A stretch of 64,000 bases of DNA, taken from positions 56,074,598 to 56,138,597 of the forward strand of contig NC_135720.1 in NCBI RefSeq assembly GCF_964656455.1. Reading direction: 5' to 3'. A program made the translations under genes and the position numbers. Within the stretch, counting starts at the first letter, position 1; each line of letters starts with the position of its first letter. The notes under the pieces are model-generated. The model was given only the letters and a program-made list of their open reading frames with translations, did no database searches and had not been told where the DNA came from. This DNA is from Halichoerus grypus (lineage: Eukaryota; Chordata; Mammalia; Carnivora; Phocidae). This document shows positions 12,210-24,294 of this stretch, in pieces.

Positions 12210-12465
12210 TCTATAATCCTTTTCAAAAGCTCTTCTGGACCGTGACACCATTTCCTTTTTTATAATTACTTTTATCTCACCCTTAAAGAACTTTGTCTCG
12301 GGCTAAAGAAGGGTGACACCATTTCAGGTGAATTTTCATATGTTTATTTGCATAAATGTAAAAACTGTCTATTTCCCCCTCATTTCAGATGACTTTTTCA
12401 TGTTTGTTTGCAGAATTGAAAACTGGGCATTTTCACCTCAGATCAAATTAGAAATTTAGCAATGA

Positions 12466-12652
12466 AGGGTTCCTAAACTTAGCTGCATTGGAATCACCTG
12501 TTGAGATAGTTAAACTCTGCATGGCCCCACCTCGCAGTTCTTATTGGCTAGGTTCAATAGGTTGGGTGTGGGGGGTCTTGGTTATTTGCATTTCTAACAC
12601 TGTCAGGTAATGTTTGTGCTGCCAATGAGGGAGCCACACTTTTAGAACCATT
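12466..12652 (+). mobile_element. MER5A-like hAT-Charlie DNA transposon relic
   Basis: The left part TTGGAATCACCTGTTGAGAT, the middle TTTGCATTTCTAACACTGTC and the right end CACTTTTAGAACCATTTT follow the MER5A layout. Confidence 0.65.
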
Positions 12653-12820
12653 TTAGGAAAAAACCATTCTTTTTCTTATTCCTGGGTTTTTCTCTGTCTG
12701 AACAACCCATTACATAGAAGTAGTTTACATTTGACGCTGGCTTTATAAATATCCATCTTTGAATAGAAATTTCCAAATACTTCCTGGAATTATTCAACTT
12801 CACCAAAATTGACTTAGCCC

Positions 12821-13063
12821 AAGAGCTTGACTTCTTTTCTTTTCTTTTTTTTTTTTTTTTTAAGATTTTATTTATTTGAGGGAGAGAGCATGTGCATGAG
12901 CAGGGATGGGCGATTGGATGGTGGTGGGGAAGTTATGGGGAGGCTGACCTGGGGCTCCGAGCTGACCCCTGGGCTCTACCTCCAGACCCTAAGATCGTAA
13001 CCTGAGCCGAAGGCAGACACTTAACTGACTGAGCCACCCAGGCGTCCAAGAGCTTGACTTCTT
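12821..13063 (-). mobile_element. SINEC SINE, antisense, with 16-bp TSD
   Basis: The body is 12837-13047, from the poly-T/AAGATTTTATTTATTTGAG end to GAGCCACCCAGGCGTCC. The perfect TSD AAGAGCTTGACTTCTT is at 12821-12836 and 13048-13063. The middle contains an atypical GGATGGTGGTGGGG segment, so it is a diverged copy. Confidence 0.93.
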
Positions 13064-14835
13064 AATACTAATTCAAAGTTGCTGATACTTTATTTTAAAA
13101 ATTGATAAACTAAAGCCTCCTTGTATGTCCATTAGACATGTTGGGGTAACTCAACTTTCTTCATCTTGACAGAAGAGAAATGATATTCCTGCCATCCAAA
13201 TTCTGAGGGATGCATTTACCATAACTTTGAGATCTCAAGAACAAAAGCAGCTCTTGTAACAGGTATGGCAAAATATTTGTGTTATCACAGTGTTTTTCTG
13301 CATCCAGCTGGGAAAAGAAAATTCCTGCAAATTTGCAGATTCAAGATGTGTTGTGCTTGCCTCTGATGCGTTTTTTTTTAAAAACCTTTTTCTTTTCAAG
13401 TGTTAATTCCTCCAGTAGAGATAATCTGTTCTCTTTCATGTCTCCTCCTTGGGCAATACATCTCGAAGATTAATATAATATGGATAACATGCCTTGTGTC
13501 TTGCCTAATTCAAAATGCTGAGGATATTATTTCTGGTTTAGGGAGTTTGAAGAAATTTATATCTAGGAGGTTTGGAATGCTCAGTTATCAGAGAAGTATT
13601 GCTGCATGTCTGGACCTGGCAGTTTGCCCACATTCCTAGCAGGTCATTAATAAAGGCCACAATTGCTCCTATGTTTAGATTTTCTTCTACACTCACTCAG
13701 CAGTTGCAGCTGTCATCTTACACTGTCATGGATCATTAAGAAGCTTCACCTGAGATCCTCTATTCCTTTAGGTTAGAGCTGTTTTTCTACCTTAACTCAC
13801 CTTTCAAACTGGATTTTTTTTTAACATATATCTGGGGGAAAATGTTTAATAAACAGCTCAGAATACAGTAACTAATGGTTTCTACTTCAGTTCCTTTGTG
13901 ACTTAAAAATCAAGTGTTTATTTAGAAAATACCTTCAGCAAGAGTACAGTTTGGGATTTATTTTATGTCACAGATTAAATTATTGCTTGCTTACTTCCTT
14001 TACTTGAAATGCATAATTAATATTTCACAGCAAGTTTAGATTAGTCGTTACATTTTCTTCTTTACTTAATTTTCAGAGTCACTTAAAGCCATCTGAGCCC
14101 TAGTATTTTTACATCACAAACCATAAATCAAGCTAAATGTTGGAGTCAGGGAGCTCTAATGCTACATTTAAATCCAAAGCACTGGTAAAACTACAGTTTA
14201 TCTAGCTATGTTATAGGCTGTCGCCCAACAGTAAATAACCTCAAAGTTTCACAGCTTTTTTTGTTAAACAGCCACAATTGAAGAATTGGAAAGTACTGCA
14301 ACAAATTAATGATAAAAGTATGAAGAATAGGGAAACTCTACTCTTTCTACTTCCATTATAAAATGTTGTGGTTTGGGACTTTATAGTAGAACTATAAGAC
14401 CATAAATTCTTCAGAAATTATCTTATAAGTGTTACCTTGAAGACATATTCATTTTTAAGAGTTTTTTTTTTTTTTTAAAGCATGACAATATCTCTTTGTG
14501 GGGAGGGAAAGTTCTAATGCTTCCATCTGACACTGGAGAAATCTCATGATCTGAAAACCATAATATAGAATGTCGTCTTATGGCTGATTGATGTGGGGTT
14601 AAATATAAAACTAATACTGAAACAGAGCCCTTTACAAGATGCCTTGAACCATTAGAATAACAAATGAGCAATTAATAATTATATAATTGCGTTTTAAGGA
14701 AGTTCTGTTTTTGCTTTTTTTATTCAAAAGTAGCAAAGCAAACCAAAAACAAAGCAACATAAAAAATAAAGTTAATATTCAAACCATAATTGAGAAGATG
14801 TGCAGGGTTTGCATTCTTAGCGGGTGGCCAGTAGT
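13064..14835. other. Unassigned non-coding sequence
   Basis: No gene or recognised repeat body was seen. T tracts occur at 13371-13379 and 14462-14476. Several small overlapping open frames (13279-13639, 14432-14671) lack domain-like sequence. Confidence 0.45.
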
Positions 14836-14839
14836 ACAT

Positions 14840-15220
14840 AGAAGCATATGCTAGCTCTCAAGCCACACACATGCATTGATCCTTGACTCAGCCACTTAAT
14901 TGCTATGCTAAAACAGTCAATTTATTTGCCTTCCCTAAGCCACAGTTTCTTCCACTTTTGAACCACAATAACAATGAGGTTAATAAGACCTAATTCTTAT
15001 TATCTTGAAGTAATATATGAAAGTGATAATAGGAACTCTATTGGGATTAAGTGATTTGACGTATGTACAGCACCTTCCCTGGCTGTTGATCCATGCAGGA
15101 TTTTTATGTGTTTGGTGTGTGCCATGTAAGTATATGTACAGGAAAAGAAAGTTAGCTTATTCACTTAAATTATATCCCCAGCAGTTAGAACATGCATAAT
15201 ATGCAGTATATGCTCCATAA
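14840..15220 (+). mobile_element. MIR-family SINE relic, sense
   Basis: GACTCAGCCACTTAATTGC and GCCTTCCCTAAGCCACAG, then GGGATTAAGTGATTTGACGTA, recall the order of the MIR core and 3' segments. The tail near 15185-15220 (CAGTATATGCTCCATAATAA) has the end-like GTGCTCAATAAA pattern. It is degenerate and may be two pieces. Confidence 0.5.
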
Positions 15221-15224
15221 TAAT

Positions 15225-15257
15225 GGGTGTGTGCGCGCGTGCACGTGTGTGTGTTCC
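15225..15257. repeat. Alternating purine-pyrimidine tract (TG/CG)n
   Basis: GTGTGTGCGCGCGTGCACGT followed by GTGTGTGT. This is a strictly alternating tract with CpG steps. Confidence 0.9.
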
Positions 15258-15580
15258 ATGCCTAGGTGTGTGTGATAGAGGCATTCTAAGATGTGTTGAG
15301 CCAGTGAGTGTCCCAAGCTATTGCTCAGAAACAACTAAGAGAAAATTCAGAAAAGATTCCTGTATAGAGTTGGTTGCCAGATTTAGCAAAAATACAAGAC
15401 AACCAGCTAATTTCTTTTTCAGATAGCAAATTTTTTTAAGTGTATATCCCAAAAATATATGATACACTAAAAAATTTTTTTGTTTATCTGAAATTAAAAT
15501 TAAGCTTCATATCCTATATTTTTATCTGGCAACCCTAACACAAAGAAAAAGAAGGTAAAACTCTCAGTTGTTAAGAACAA

Positions 15581-15620
15581 AGTTATGTGTAATCAAATAA
15601 AGTTATGTGTAATCAAATAA
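15581..15620. repeat. Perfect 20-bp tandem duplication
   Basis: The unit AGTTATGTGTAATCAAATAA is present twice back to back with no mismatch. Confidence 0.98.
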
Positions 15621-15769
15621 TAATTATAATAGTAACACCACACTTAGCATAACTTTTACCCCTTTCCCCAGTTCTTTGCAGTAAAGCCACAGTTGTCTTG
15701 TTTTAGTTTCTGGAAAAATGCCAGATTTTTTTCTTATGATAGGATTATTTGTGATTTAATCTGTCTAGA

Positions 15770-16065
15770 AGGAACCACCCACTCTTCTCTAAACATATCA
15801 TCCTTAGACTCTTAACAGAGGCATCTCAGGTTCCTGGACACTTTCCTTGACCCAGAGCCCCTTTTCCTACTCCCCACCCCAGATTTTTTCTTATACTGTC
15901 TCAAACAATGGTATTTATTTCTTTCAGAGCACTTATCTTATTTTGGGACTATAAATTAATTAATGCAATTATGTAATCAATATCCATCTCTTCTACTACA
16001 TTGTAAACTCTGTGACAGCTCTTCTTATCTCTAATTTGTTATCATAGCATATAGCATATGGGGTC
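15770..16065 (+). mobile_element. L2 LINE 3' end relic, sense
   Basis: AGAGCACTTATCTTATTTTG, CTACATTGTAAACTCTGTGA and CATAGCATATAGCATATGGG follow the order of the L2 3' UTR. It is decayed and non-coding. Confidence 0.55.
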
Positions 16066-16095
16066 ATTTTTTTTTTTAATTTATCTTTGAAAGGT

Positions 16096-16310
16096 TTTTT
16101 TTTTTATATTTTTAAAAAATTTATTTGAAAGAGAGAGCGTGCACTCGCACAAGTGAGCATGAGCAGGGGGAGAGGTAGGGGGAGAGGGAAAGGGAGAAGC
16201 AGATTCCTGGCTGAGCACAGAACCCAAGAGGAGCTTGATCCCAGGACCCTGGGATCCTGACCTGAGCCAAAGGCAGAAGCCTAAACCACTGAGCCCCCCA
16301 GGGACCCCCC
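16096..16310 (-). mobile_element. SINEC SINE, antisense
   Basis: The T tract is followed by AAATTTATTTGAAAGAGAGA, GATCCCAGGACCCTGGGATC and CCACTGAGCCCCCCAGGGAC. The tRNA-like head is more diverged than in neighbouring copies. Confidence 0.88.
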
Positions 16311-16439
16311 AGGGTCACGGTTTTAATATCAAACTATTTGTACATTACTCTTCAGATGAAGGATGCTCAGTTTTGTGATTAAAGGTATAGTCATGGTTAC
16401 TTGGCATTTCTAGGACCTAATTAACCCCCTCCCCACCGC

Positions 16440-16615
16440 AGGTTATCATACTCTATTTAGTGTCCTCAGGACAAGTGTTTAAATTCTCTGAGCCTTTTTT
16501 TTTTTCCTTCACTTTAAATTGGGGTTAACAGAATTTCATAGTGCTGTTCTGAGGATTAAACAAAAGGTTTGCAAAACGTTTTGTGTGGTCCCTGAATCTA
16601 GCAAGTATTCAAGAA
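16440..16615 (+). mobile_element. MIR SINE relic, sense
   Basis: AAATTCTCTGAGCC, a T-rich interruption, TAAATTGGGGTTAACAG and GAGGATTAAACAAAAGGTTT match the MIR core order (AACCTCTCTGAGCC, AAATGGGGATAA, GAGGATTAAATGA). Confidence 0.6.
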
Positions 16616-16860
16616 AAAGTAGCAAGGACAATAGAACAATAACTGAGAGGCAAATCTGTAATGGTTACATTTTAAAAGAAAATTTATTTCTGACTTTGTT
16701 GCTCATGGAAGGATTTTATAGGAGGTGAAACTTCTGCTAGGTCTTGAAGTGGGGGGGGGCTCTGGGAGACAGCCCTTCTGGGAGGAGTTGATGTGATTAT
16801 TTTAGGCCTTGCTCTAGAACTCAGAGATAACACCTGAGCTTTCAGAGTCTCTCTAACCTA

Positions 16861-17015
16861 ACAACTCAAAATATAGTCCATTAGCATTACCTGGGAACTT
16901 GTTAAAAAATGCAAAATCTTGGGTCCTGCATACCCTTCAACTACTGGATCAAAATCTGGACCTTAACATGATCCCCAGGTGACTTGTGTTTACATTAAGG
17001 TTTGAGGCAGTGCTC
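16861..17015 (+). mobile_element. MER5A-like DNA transposon relic
   Basis: TTAGCATTACCTGGGAACTT, ATGCAAAATCTTGGGTCC and GATCCCCAGGTGACTTGTGT are recognisable MER5 segments. Confidence 0.6.
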
Positions 17016-17024
17016 TATGGACAG

Positions 17025-17110
17025 TGGTTGCCAAGTGTGACTGCTGGACTAGCAACAGTGACATTCTTTGGAAATAAGTAAGAAATGCAAATTTCCAGAC
17101 CTACTGTATC
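17025..17110 (-). mobile_element. MER5A-like relic, left part (split by an LTR)
   Basis: GAAATGCAAATTTCCAGACC followed by TACTG is the middle of a MER5-type element in reverse orientation. The sequence resumes at about 17512 after the MLT1-like insertion. Confidence 0.6.
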
Positions 17111-17511
17111 GATCTACTTAGATGGTGTAATAAAGTACCACCATCGACTGGGTGGCTGAAGCAACAGGATTTTGTTTCTTGCATTTCCGGAGACTAGAAA
17201 GTCCAAGATCAAGCTTCCAGCAAAGTAGACATTAGCCTGAGGCGTTTTCTCTTGGCTTGCGGTGGCTGCCATCTCTTCAAGTGCTCGCATAACTGATCTT
17301 CTTCGTGCTGTGTGGAGAACTATCTGGTATTTCCTTTCATAAGGGCACTATTCCCACATAATTCCACACCAGGGTAGGCCCCACACTCAGGACCTCATTG
17401 AAACCTAATTACTTCCCAAAGACCCCAGGTCCAAATACCGTCAAATTGTGGGTTAGGTCTTCAACTCCTTAATATAGATTTGAGAGGGACACACTCAATC
17501 TGTAATATCTG
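17111..17511 (-). mobile_element. MLT1-like (ERVL-MaLR) LTR, antisense
   Basis: The run GTAATAAAGTACCACC, GACTGGGTGGCTGAAGCAAC, CTTGCATTTCCGGAGACTAG, TTTCATAAGGGCACTATTCC and TCATTGAAACCTAATTACTT is an MLT1 LTR read in reverse. It interrupts a MER5A-like element. Confidence 0.75.
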
Positions 17512-17590
17512 ACTAATCAGAAACCCTGAGGTAGGGCCGAGTTTGGCCCAGCAGTCCTCTCCAGGCAGTTCTGACGTGCACTAATGATTA
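17512..17590 (-). mobile_element. MER5A-like relic, right part
   Basis: CTAATCAGAAACCCTGAGG, then TTTGGCCCAGCAGTCC and CTGACGTGCACTAA, resume the element interrupted at 17110. Confidence 0.6.
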
Positions 17591-19930
17591 AACAACTGCC
17601 TAAATCGAGCAGCCACCTTAGTGTTTCCTTGGTGCTGATGCCAGGGTCTGGTTGAAGTTTGGTGACTTTCAAGTACAGCTAAGTTTAAGAACCATTAATA
17701 AAAGATATTTTCTGCCCAGATATATAAAGTATATTCCAAACTATTCCATGGATTTGTCTTGGAGCAGAAGTAGAGAATTCTCTAGATAGCAACAATCAGT
17801 AGTCAGTCATCAAGTATTGATTGAGTAGATACCATGTGTCCTAGATAAATAATAACTGCAGTAGCCATGCCACCATGTCATCTGTTGGGAGGAGGAACCT
17901 CAACTAGTTAGGACTCTCTCTCTACATATTTAGCATTCATGTTGCATGATTAATTTCTTATGTCTGAGTGAGAAATTCTATCATCCTTGTGTTTGAAAGA
18001 CTTGTTTTGACCTGTGGTATAATTGATTCCTTTCAAAAGCTATGCATTTTAGAAGTGAGTCCTGCTGAGTTTAAAGAAAAATGCTAGTGGGATCACAATT
18101 GCTTGAGGTAATTTCTACCTTAGATGTAGTTTTGCCCAGTGTTTTAAGAATATACAAACAAAAATATCAAAACCTATCCCTTACACTTTTTTAATTGAAA
18201 ACAAATAAGCTTCCAGTGCAGACTTTCCTGTATGCCTAGGCTGCTCAAAGGCATTCATCTTTCTGATGTCGGCACTTAAAATCATAAAAATCACGTAGAT
18301 GTCTTTGATATAGGCACAAAATAATAAATGCTGAAGAGAAGTGGCCTACAGTCTGTATTCATGTTTTCATATATCATTCCTTCTTTCTGAGTTCTCAGAA
18401 AACAGTGAGAAGAGATATCTATCTGCTCCCTTTTCTGATAAGAAGGCAAAGCAAAGCATGATTAACATTACAGAAATCTTTGTTATGAAAATAATTCTTG
18501 TCATAAGAACCAGACTTTATAAGAATCTGTTTTAGAAACAACCTTATTTTCTTTCCTCTCCCATCCCTTCTTTTGACTTGGGCTATTGGCATGTGTGATA
18601 GATAGCTGGGGTGTGAAGTGTTTTCAGGAACCCTGCTTGATACAGACCAATGTCATATAACCAATATGAATCCTGCTGGGAGTGAATTATTTGTCTGCAA
18701 AGACCTCTTACTTTGTGGTTCCCATTTCATTTTGGATTTCCACTTGTGTTTGTTTAAAGTTACTGCCACCTCTATGATTGTGTATACATCTCATGCAGTC
18801 AGCTGTAGGCCAGCTAAAAGAAATATAGTGCCATCTCAGTACTTTAGTGAAGATCTGTGTTCTTACAAGTAGGACCATCCAATTTCTAGCCACAAAAATG
18901 AACACACTTGGTATTGTAGAAACCACAAAAAAGCTTAGCTAACATTAAATTCAAACCCATTAACTGAATGCTCACTAGATACAAACACTGTATTGGGTTT
19001 TATTCAGTTTTCTATTCTCAATATTAGATTCAATATTAGATAAGCAGTTAGATAAGATGTCGGTCCATGAATTGATCAAGCAGTTGCTGGGATAAGGCAG
19101 AAGAGTTCATGTGAAAGTTCTGGCCCTGGCACAACAGTGAGGTTGAGTAAGATAAATTCATCCAAGCTGACATGAAAGTGAGCCTAGTGCAAGATGCAGA
19201 AGACTGGGTATGGAGAAAGATGGGCAGAATGTGTGGACTGAACTCTCTGGCAAACAGTCAGCTCAGGGGCTAAAATTTTTATGTACTTCCAGAAGTACGA
19301 GTTTGTTCATGATGTCTGCTGGCTGGACTGCTTTCTCCTAATTCTGAACCTCTCAGACATCTAGAGCCAACATTCAGGGTCCTATTCTTGATATTTGTTC
19401 TGGGATGTAGTTATGTTATTTGAAAAAAGTTTGGTCCTTTTGGGTTATACTTTCATGATTTGTTAGGCTTTGGAGCAATGCTCAGTCCAGGGGTTTTTCC
19501 ATCTCTGGAGGTGAGAGTACACTCTGACTACTGTACCCAGTGACCCATGAATTATGAGTCTTGCTGGTGGGAACATGCAGTATTCCCAGCCCTGTGTGAC
19601 TGCTGGGCACTATTTCCTCCAATCATTTGAGATGCTGCCTCCCCTAGCCTCATGTTGATTCCATGTGAGAGGAAATATGTCAGGATCAGTACTTTGATAA
19701 ATACTTCAGAGGACACGTTAGACTTCTGGGATTCTATTCCTGTGTAGGTCTCATTTCTCTGTACTGTTCTATGAACTCTGATCACCTTGGTTTCCTCCAT
19801 GCTCAGTCATACCTCTTCAACTGAGAGAGTCTGCTGGGCTCCACCTCAGTACCTCCTCCCTGCCATGGCCTGGACACTCAATGGTAGACAAACTGGAGCT
19901 GTTGCAGTGTTCACTTCATTTGTTTTCCAT
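17591..19930. other. Unassigned non-coding sequence
   Basis: No gene or named repeat was recognised with confidence. The open frames at 18341-18535, 18618-18872 and 19552-19800 have no domain-like sequence, and opposite-strand frames overlap them. Confidence 0.4.
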
Positions 19931-19937
19931 CTACAAT

Positions 19938-20502
19938 GGTTAATTTAGTATATTAACTTGACTGGGCCAAAAGATGCCCAGATATCTGACTAAACATTTT
20001 TTTCTGGTGTGTCTGTGAGGGTGTTTCTATATGAAATGAGCATTTAGAATTCTAGGTGGATTCAGCCTAATTGTCCTCCTTGATGTGGGTGGGCATCATC
20101 CAGTCAGTTGAGGGTGTGAATAGAACAAAAAGGTGGAGAAAGGTTGAATTCAGTCTCTGTCAGACGGACTGAGCTGATACATCAACCTCTTGCCCTTACT
20201 TCATGCTCCTGGTTCTCAAGCCTTGAGACTTGAACAAAAATCTTCATCATTGGTTCTAGGTCTCTCAGGCCTTTGAATACTCCACCAGCTTTCTGGGTTT
20301 TCAGCTTGCAGGCAGCAGATGGTGGGGTTTCTTAGCTTCCATAATCACGTGAACCAATACCTTGTAATAAATTTTCTCTCTCTCTCTCTCTCTCTAGATA
20401 AATAGATATAGCTTTAATTTAGATATAGATAGATATATACTCACCCCTGTATCTCCTGTTGGTTCTATCTTTCTGGTTTCTGGAGAACCCTGACTAATAT
20501 AC
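19938..20502 (+). mobile_element. MLT2-like (ERVL) solo LTR, sense
   Basis: The left end is TGGTTAATTTAGTATATTAAC with TTGACTGGGCC just after. The middle has GATGTGGGTGGGCATCATCC and ATAGAACAAAAAGGTGGAG. The right part has TCCATAATCACGTGAACCAA, an AATAAA near 20367, and GGTTTCTGGAGAACCCTGAC. The (TC)n and GATA microsatellites lie after the AATAAA, as is common in this family. Confidence 0.75.
20374..20440. repeat. (TC)n and GATA-type microsatellite inside the LTR
   Basis: About 11 CT units end near 20396. AGATAAATAGATATAG and further GATA-like units follow to about 20440. Confidence 0.9.
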
Positions 20503-20639
20503 TGTCTCTCAGGAATCACTGTCCTTTGTTGCCCAAAAGTTAGTGTATTGAAAACTGTTGTTTATGTATTTGGTCTGATGATTTTTAATTTAATTAAACA
20601 TTTTTCTTTCAGGTAGGATGCTAACTCAGCCCTAGCTTT

Positions 20640-21110
20640 TTCATTTGGCCCAAAACAGAAGTCTTATACATGAGCATGTAGACTATTTCCAATATTTTAC
20701 TTTTACAAATAATTCCACAGTGAGTACTCTTGTGAATACCTTGTTTTATGTTAGTAGAGCATATCTTCAGTGTAACTTTTTAGTTGTGGGATTTCTGGGA
20801 TAAAGGTAAATGGCTATCTAGTTTTGTTAGCTACTGCCAAATTCTCTTCCATTAAATTGCACCAATTTGTAATCCTGTGTTTGAGAGTGCCCATTTCCTG
20901 CAGCTTCACAAAGTATATCGTTAAGCTTTTGAAAGTTTGCCAATACGGGAGGAAACATTGTGTCTCAGAGTTGTTTTAGTTTGTATTTCTTTATTTTTCC
21001 CTCAAGTTGAACAGCTATTCACATGTTTAAGGGTCATTTGTAAATAATTCTCTGTGTAACCCCTCATTGTTTTTCTTTTGTCTGGGTTTTCTACCTACTC
21101 CATTCAGTAT
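20640..21110 (-). mobile_element. Old LINE-1 ORF2 3' region, antisense, decayed
   Basis: Read on the plus strand, GTGGGATTTCTGGGATAAAG, CTGCCAAATTCTCTTCCATT, GTTTTAGTTTGTATTTCTTT and AACAGCTATTCACATGTTTA follow the reverse order of an ancient L1 ORF2 3' segment. No open frame remains. Confidence 0.6.
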
Positions 21111-21116
21111 GTATTT

Positions 21117-21232
21117 CCATATGTGGACTTCAAAATCAAGTTATCAACATATAATAATAATAATAATCCATATGTGGACTTCAAAATCAAGTTATCAACA
21201 TATAATAATAACAACAACAACAACTTCCCTGG
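21117..21232. repeat. 51-bp tandem duplication with AAT and AAC microsatellites
   Basis: Unit one is 21117-21167, starting CCATATGTGGACTTCAAAAT and ending in (AAT)n. Unit two starts at 21168 and repeats the same 40 or so bases, but its triplet tail changes to (AAC)n. The pattern suggests duplication followed by tail mutation and slippage. Confidence 0.97.
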
Positions 21233-21650
21233 AGTTTTATTAGAATCACATTATCTTGTTTGAAGTTCACTCACTTTTAAGGCATTGATAGACATACAGG
21301 TGAAAAGTTATAAAAAAACAAAACAAATCTCTGCCTCACTTTCCTTGATATTTCATTGCATCTGTTGTATGTTTCTGGGGCATACTTACACAGTTTAATT
21401 TTTACCAAATTCTGACATTTTATTGCAATACAGATCTATTTTCTCTACCTATATTTTTATGCAATGAAGAACTAGGTAATCTCTGTATAATTTAATAGTG
21501 ATGCCAATGACTATACAAAGGACCAACATAATAAAACAGTAAGTATAAAGTGTTGAATTCCTTTTAGTATTGAAAATGAATGGGCTTATTGCCTGCTCTT
21601 TTACTGCCCTGATGTTCCTGAAAAGAATGCATTGTGTTGAGAAGTATGTA

Positions 21651-21862
21651 AAAAAGTTGTTTACTAGGATGCCTGGGTGGCTCGGTAGGTTAAGTGTCTG
21701 CCTTCGGCTCAGGTCATGATCCCGGGTACCTGGGATCAAGTTCTGCATCATGCTCCCTGCTCAGAGACAGCCTGCTTCTCCCTCTGCCTGCCGCTTCCCC
21801 TGCTTGTGTGCTCTCTCTCTCTGACAAATAAAAAAATAAAATCTTTAAAAAAATTGTTTACC
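21651..21862 (+). mobile_element. SINEC SINE, sense, with short TSD
   Basis: The body from about 21665 reads AGGATGCCTGGGTGGCTCGG, GGCTCAGGTCATGATCCCGG and a CT-rich part, and ends in an ATAAAATCTTTAAA tail. The TSD resembles AAAAAGTTGTTTAC (about 21651-21664) and AAAAATTGTTTAC (to about 21861). Confidence 0.92.
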
Positions 21863-24290
21863 AAATCTGCCCCCACAAACCCCCAAAACAAAAATAATTT
21901 AAGCTCATTAATATTAGTAGGAGACTTAGACTCCTAAGCATTCATAAAGTAGTGTTTTCTTGTTGCCATTTCTGTATTTCTGAAGTTGGAAATGGTAGTT
22001 AAGTTGATGTCAAAAGAAACTTGACATTCTCAAGATAGATGAATAAATTCTGATGTAGTTGTTATTACTTGTACTTGTGAGAACCAAACCAAAGCTTTGA
22101 TTTTACCTTGACATTATACGGTCTGTCTGAAGAATGCTGAGGACATCCAGACTGAGAGCATGGGTTATGAAGAGTGTTGTTCTGTTGCTATGCATACCTA
22201 CAGAACACTAAAAGCAAAATGGGACTCTGGGGGGAAGGATTGTTTGTATAAGATCACAATTACTACATCCTTATAGGGATAAATTATGCCTTTGAGCTAA
22301 TTTTTTAAAGTATCATATTAAATGAGATCTTGGATTCAAGGAACTATGCTACATAATTCACAAAAATATTTAGAGAACACTTTTTAAAGGTCAGGCATTT
22401 ATTAAGCTACCATTCCAATGGGCTTTTGTCTATACGTGCAGTGAGAAGTCAGAATATAACAAAATTGAAATGTGTAATTATGCCCAAGGGGGAAAAATAC
22501 ATGGGTACACTGAAATATTCAAGTAAGGCAAGGACTTTAAATCAAACAACCACTTAATTTGTGTTTATCAATGCCTTAAAAGTCAATTTCACATAATTAA
22601 GAAAATAATAGAATTTTAAAATTATCACAAATTTAAAATAACCTGAAGTGGAATTTGTGTTCTTTTTAGGTAATGGTAGCTTCCAATGGTCAGTTAGATT
22701 GAGTGCCATGTAGTAAGTATGCTGAGGTAAAGAGGGCCTATTTCTAAGGTGAGGAGGAATTGGAGGAAATAGCAGTGCTATAGGTGAAGGCCAGGACAGA
22801 AGTGACTACCCTGGAGACGGGGTTAACAAACAAATCACATACAAACAGGACCGTAGAAAACCAGTATATTTCTGTGCTGGGGTTGAGAACTGAATGTGGT
22901 TCAATAGGAAATAGGGCAGGGGTCCAGTTTCGAAAGCACAGAGTGAAATGGTAATAGTATTAGACGCAGAGCCACCTAGTTCCAAACTTCCATCTAAAAT
23001 ATAATAAGAACAGGGCTCAGCGACCAAGAACTAAAGCCAAAAGGAACATCAAGCCCTCCTCTGAATTACATGGCAAGTGTCATTACCCTGGGGAGCAGAG
23101 AGAACCTGAGAGCACGGAAAGTCTGAGCAGAAACGGGCCAGGTGAGCAGATTTGGGGACCTGACTGTGGACCATGTCTCTGGAGGAGCAGGCCCTTCCAG
23201 ACTTAGTCTTGGATCAGTAAAAATCTTTTCAAATCCCTCTTGGTAAATATAATTCCTGAACTGTTTCTTAGTGAAACTGAGATTCTTAGTGAAAGAAGGT
23301 ATTCCAGGAGTGAGAAAAGGGATTCCTTTTTATGAATGGGAGGTGGTATTCAAGCAAGTATACAGGGGGATAAACTAATAGACTATTTATCAACAAGTAG
23401 CAATATTTTAAATAGCAGAACTAGCCTTTTTACTAATATCTTCATTAGTATTTCTAAAAACTCTTCAGGTATAAACATTGAGTAATAATTATCAGGAGAA
23501 GTGGAAAAAAATGAACATCATACCATTTGGCATCTTTATTTCATAGTATTTATATTATAGAAATGGGTGAGATTTAAGGATATCTACAGAGCAGGTCTAG
23601 CTGTATTCAAGTATTGACATTGAAGAATAAGCGTATCAATTATATTCTTAGAACATTTTTACATAAAAACCCACTTCAAAAATTGTTCAGAAATATCTCT
23701 CACTTTAATCAGGAGAAACAGACCTCTGTTCCTCATGGCCCTCTCTGCTACTGGGTGAAAAAGAAAAAGAAATTTTACATACAGTTCAGTTATTATACAT
23801 TATGGGCCCCCTACATTAAAAAAAAAAAAAGACCTGACCATCGGTCACCAAATATATTTTAATTTGGGGAACCATATTCTTTTTTAGTACATTAGGGGCA
23901 CTGTTACAGATGACAACCCTCAGTTTGCTAAGAAATAATCAGATATTCCAAAAGACAATTATTTTAAGTTGATTTTGAAGAGATATTGATTCTCATTTTG
24001 GTTTACAATTTTAAGAAATAAAAGAGGCTCAATCTACTTTGAATAATTCATTAAGAACAATTTTTATAGGGGAGGGATATTCCCCTAGCTTATATATATG
24101 TTAAAAATAAAAAGCTTGTGTAGTTTGGATTCCAGCACAAGCTGTGTTACTAATTTTTGTTAATTATGGATGGCCTGGTTCAATTCACGGGATAGGAAAA
24201 CCCCAGAATTTTATGATTCAGTCTTCTTTTTCAGTAATCTCATGTGGAAATAATCTATCTGAATCAAATTCAATATAGTTCAACTGTTCC
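21863..24290. other. Unassigned non-coding sequence
   Basis: No repeat or gene was recognised with confidence. A GGGCCAG/GTGAGC donor-like site near 23143 has no supporting open exon. Short A runs occur near 23819-23830. Confidence 0.4.
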
Positions 24291-24294
24291 ATTA

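Noticed and set aside
23030..23150. Possible internal exon ending in GGCCAG/GTGAGC
   Set aside because: There is no convincing acceptor upstream and no open frame with coding character.
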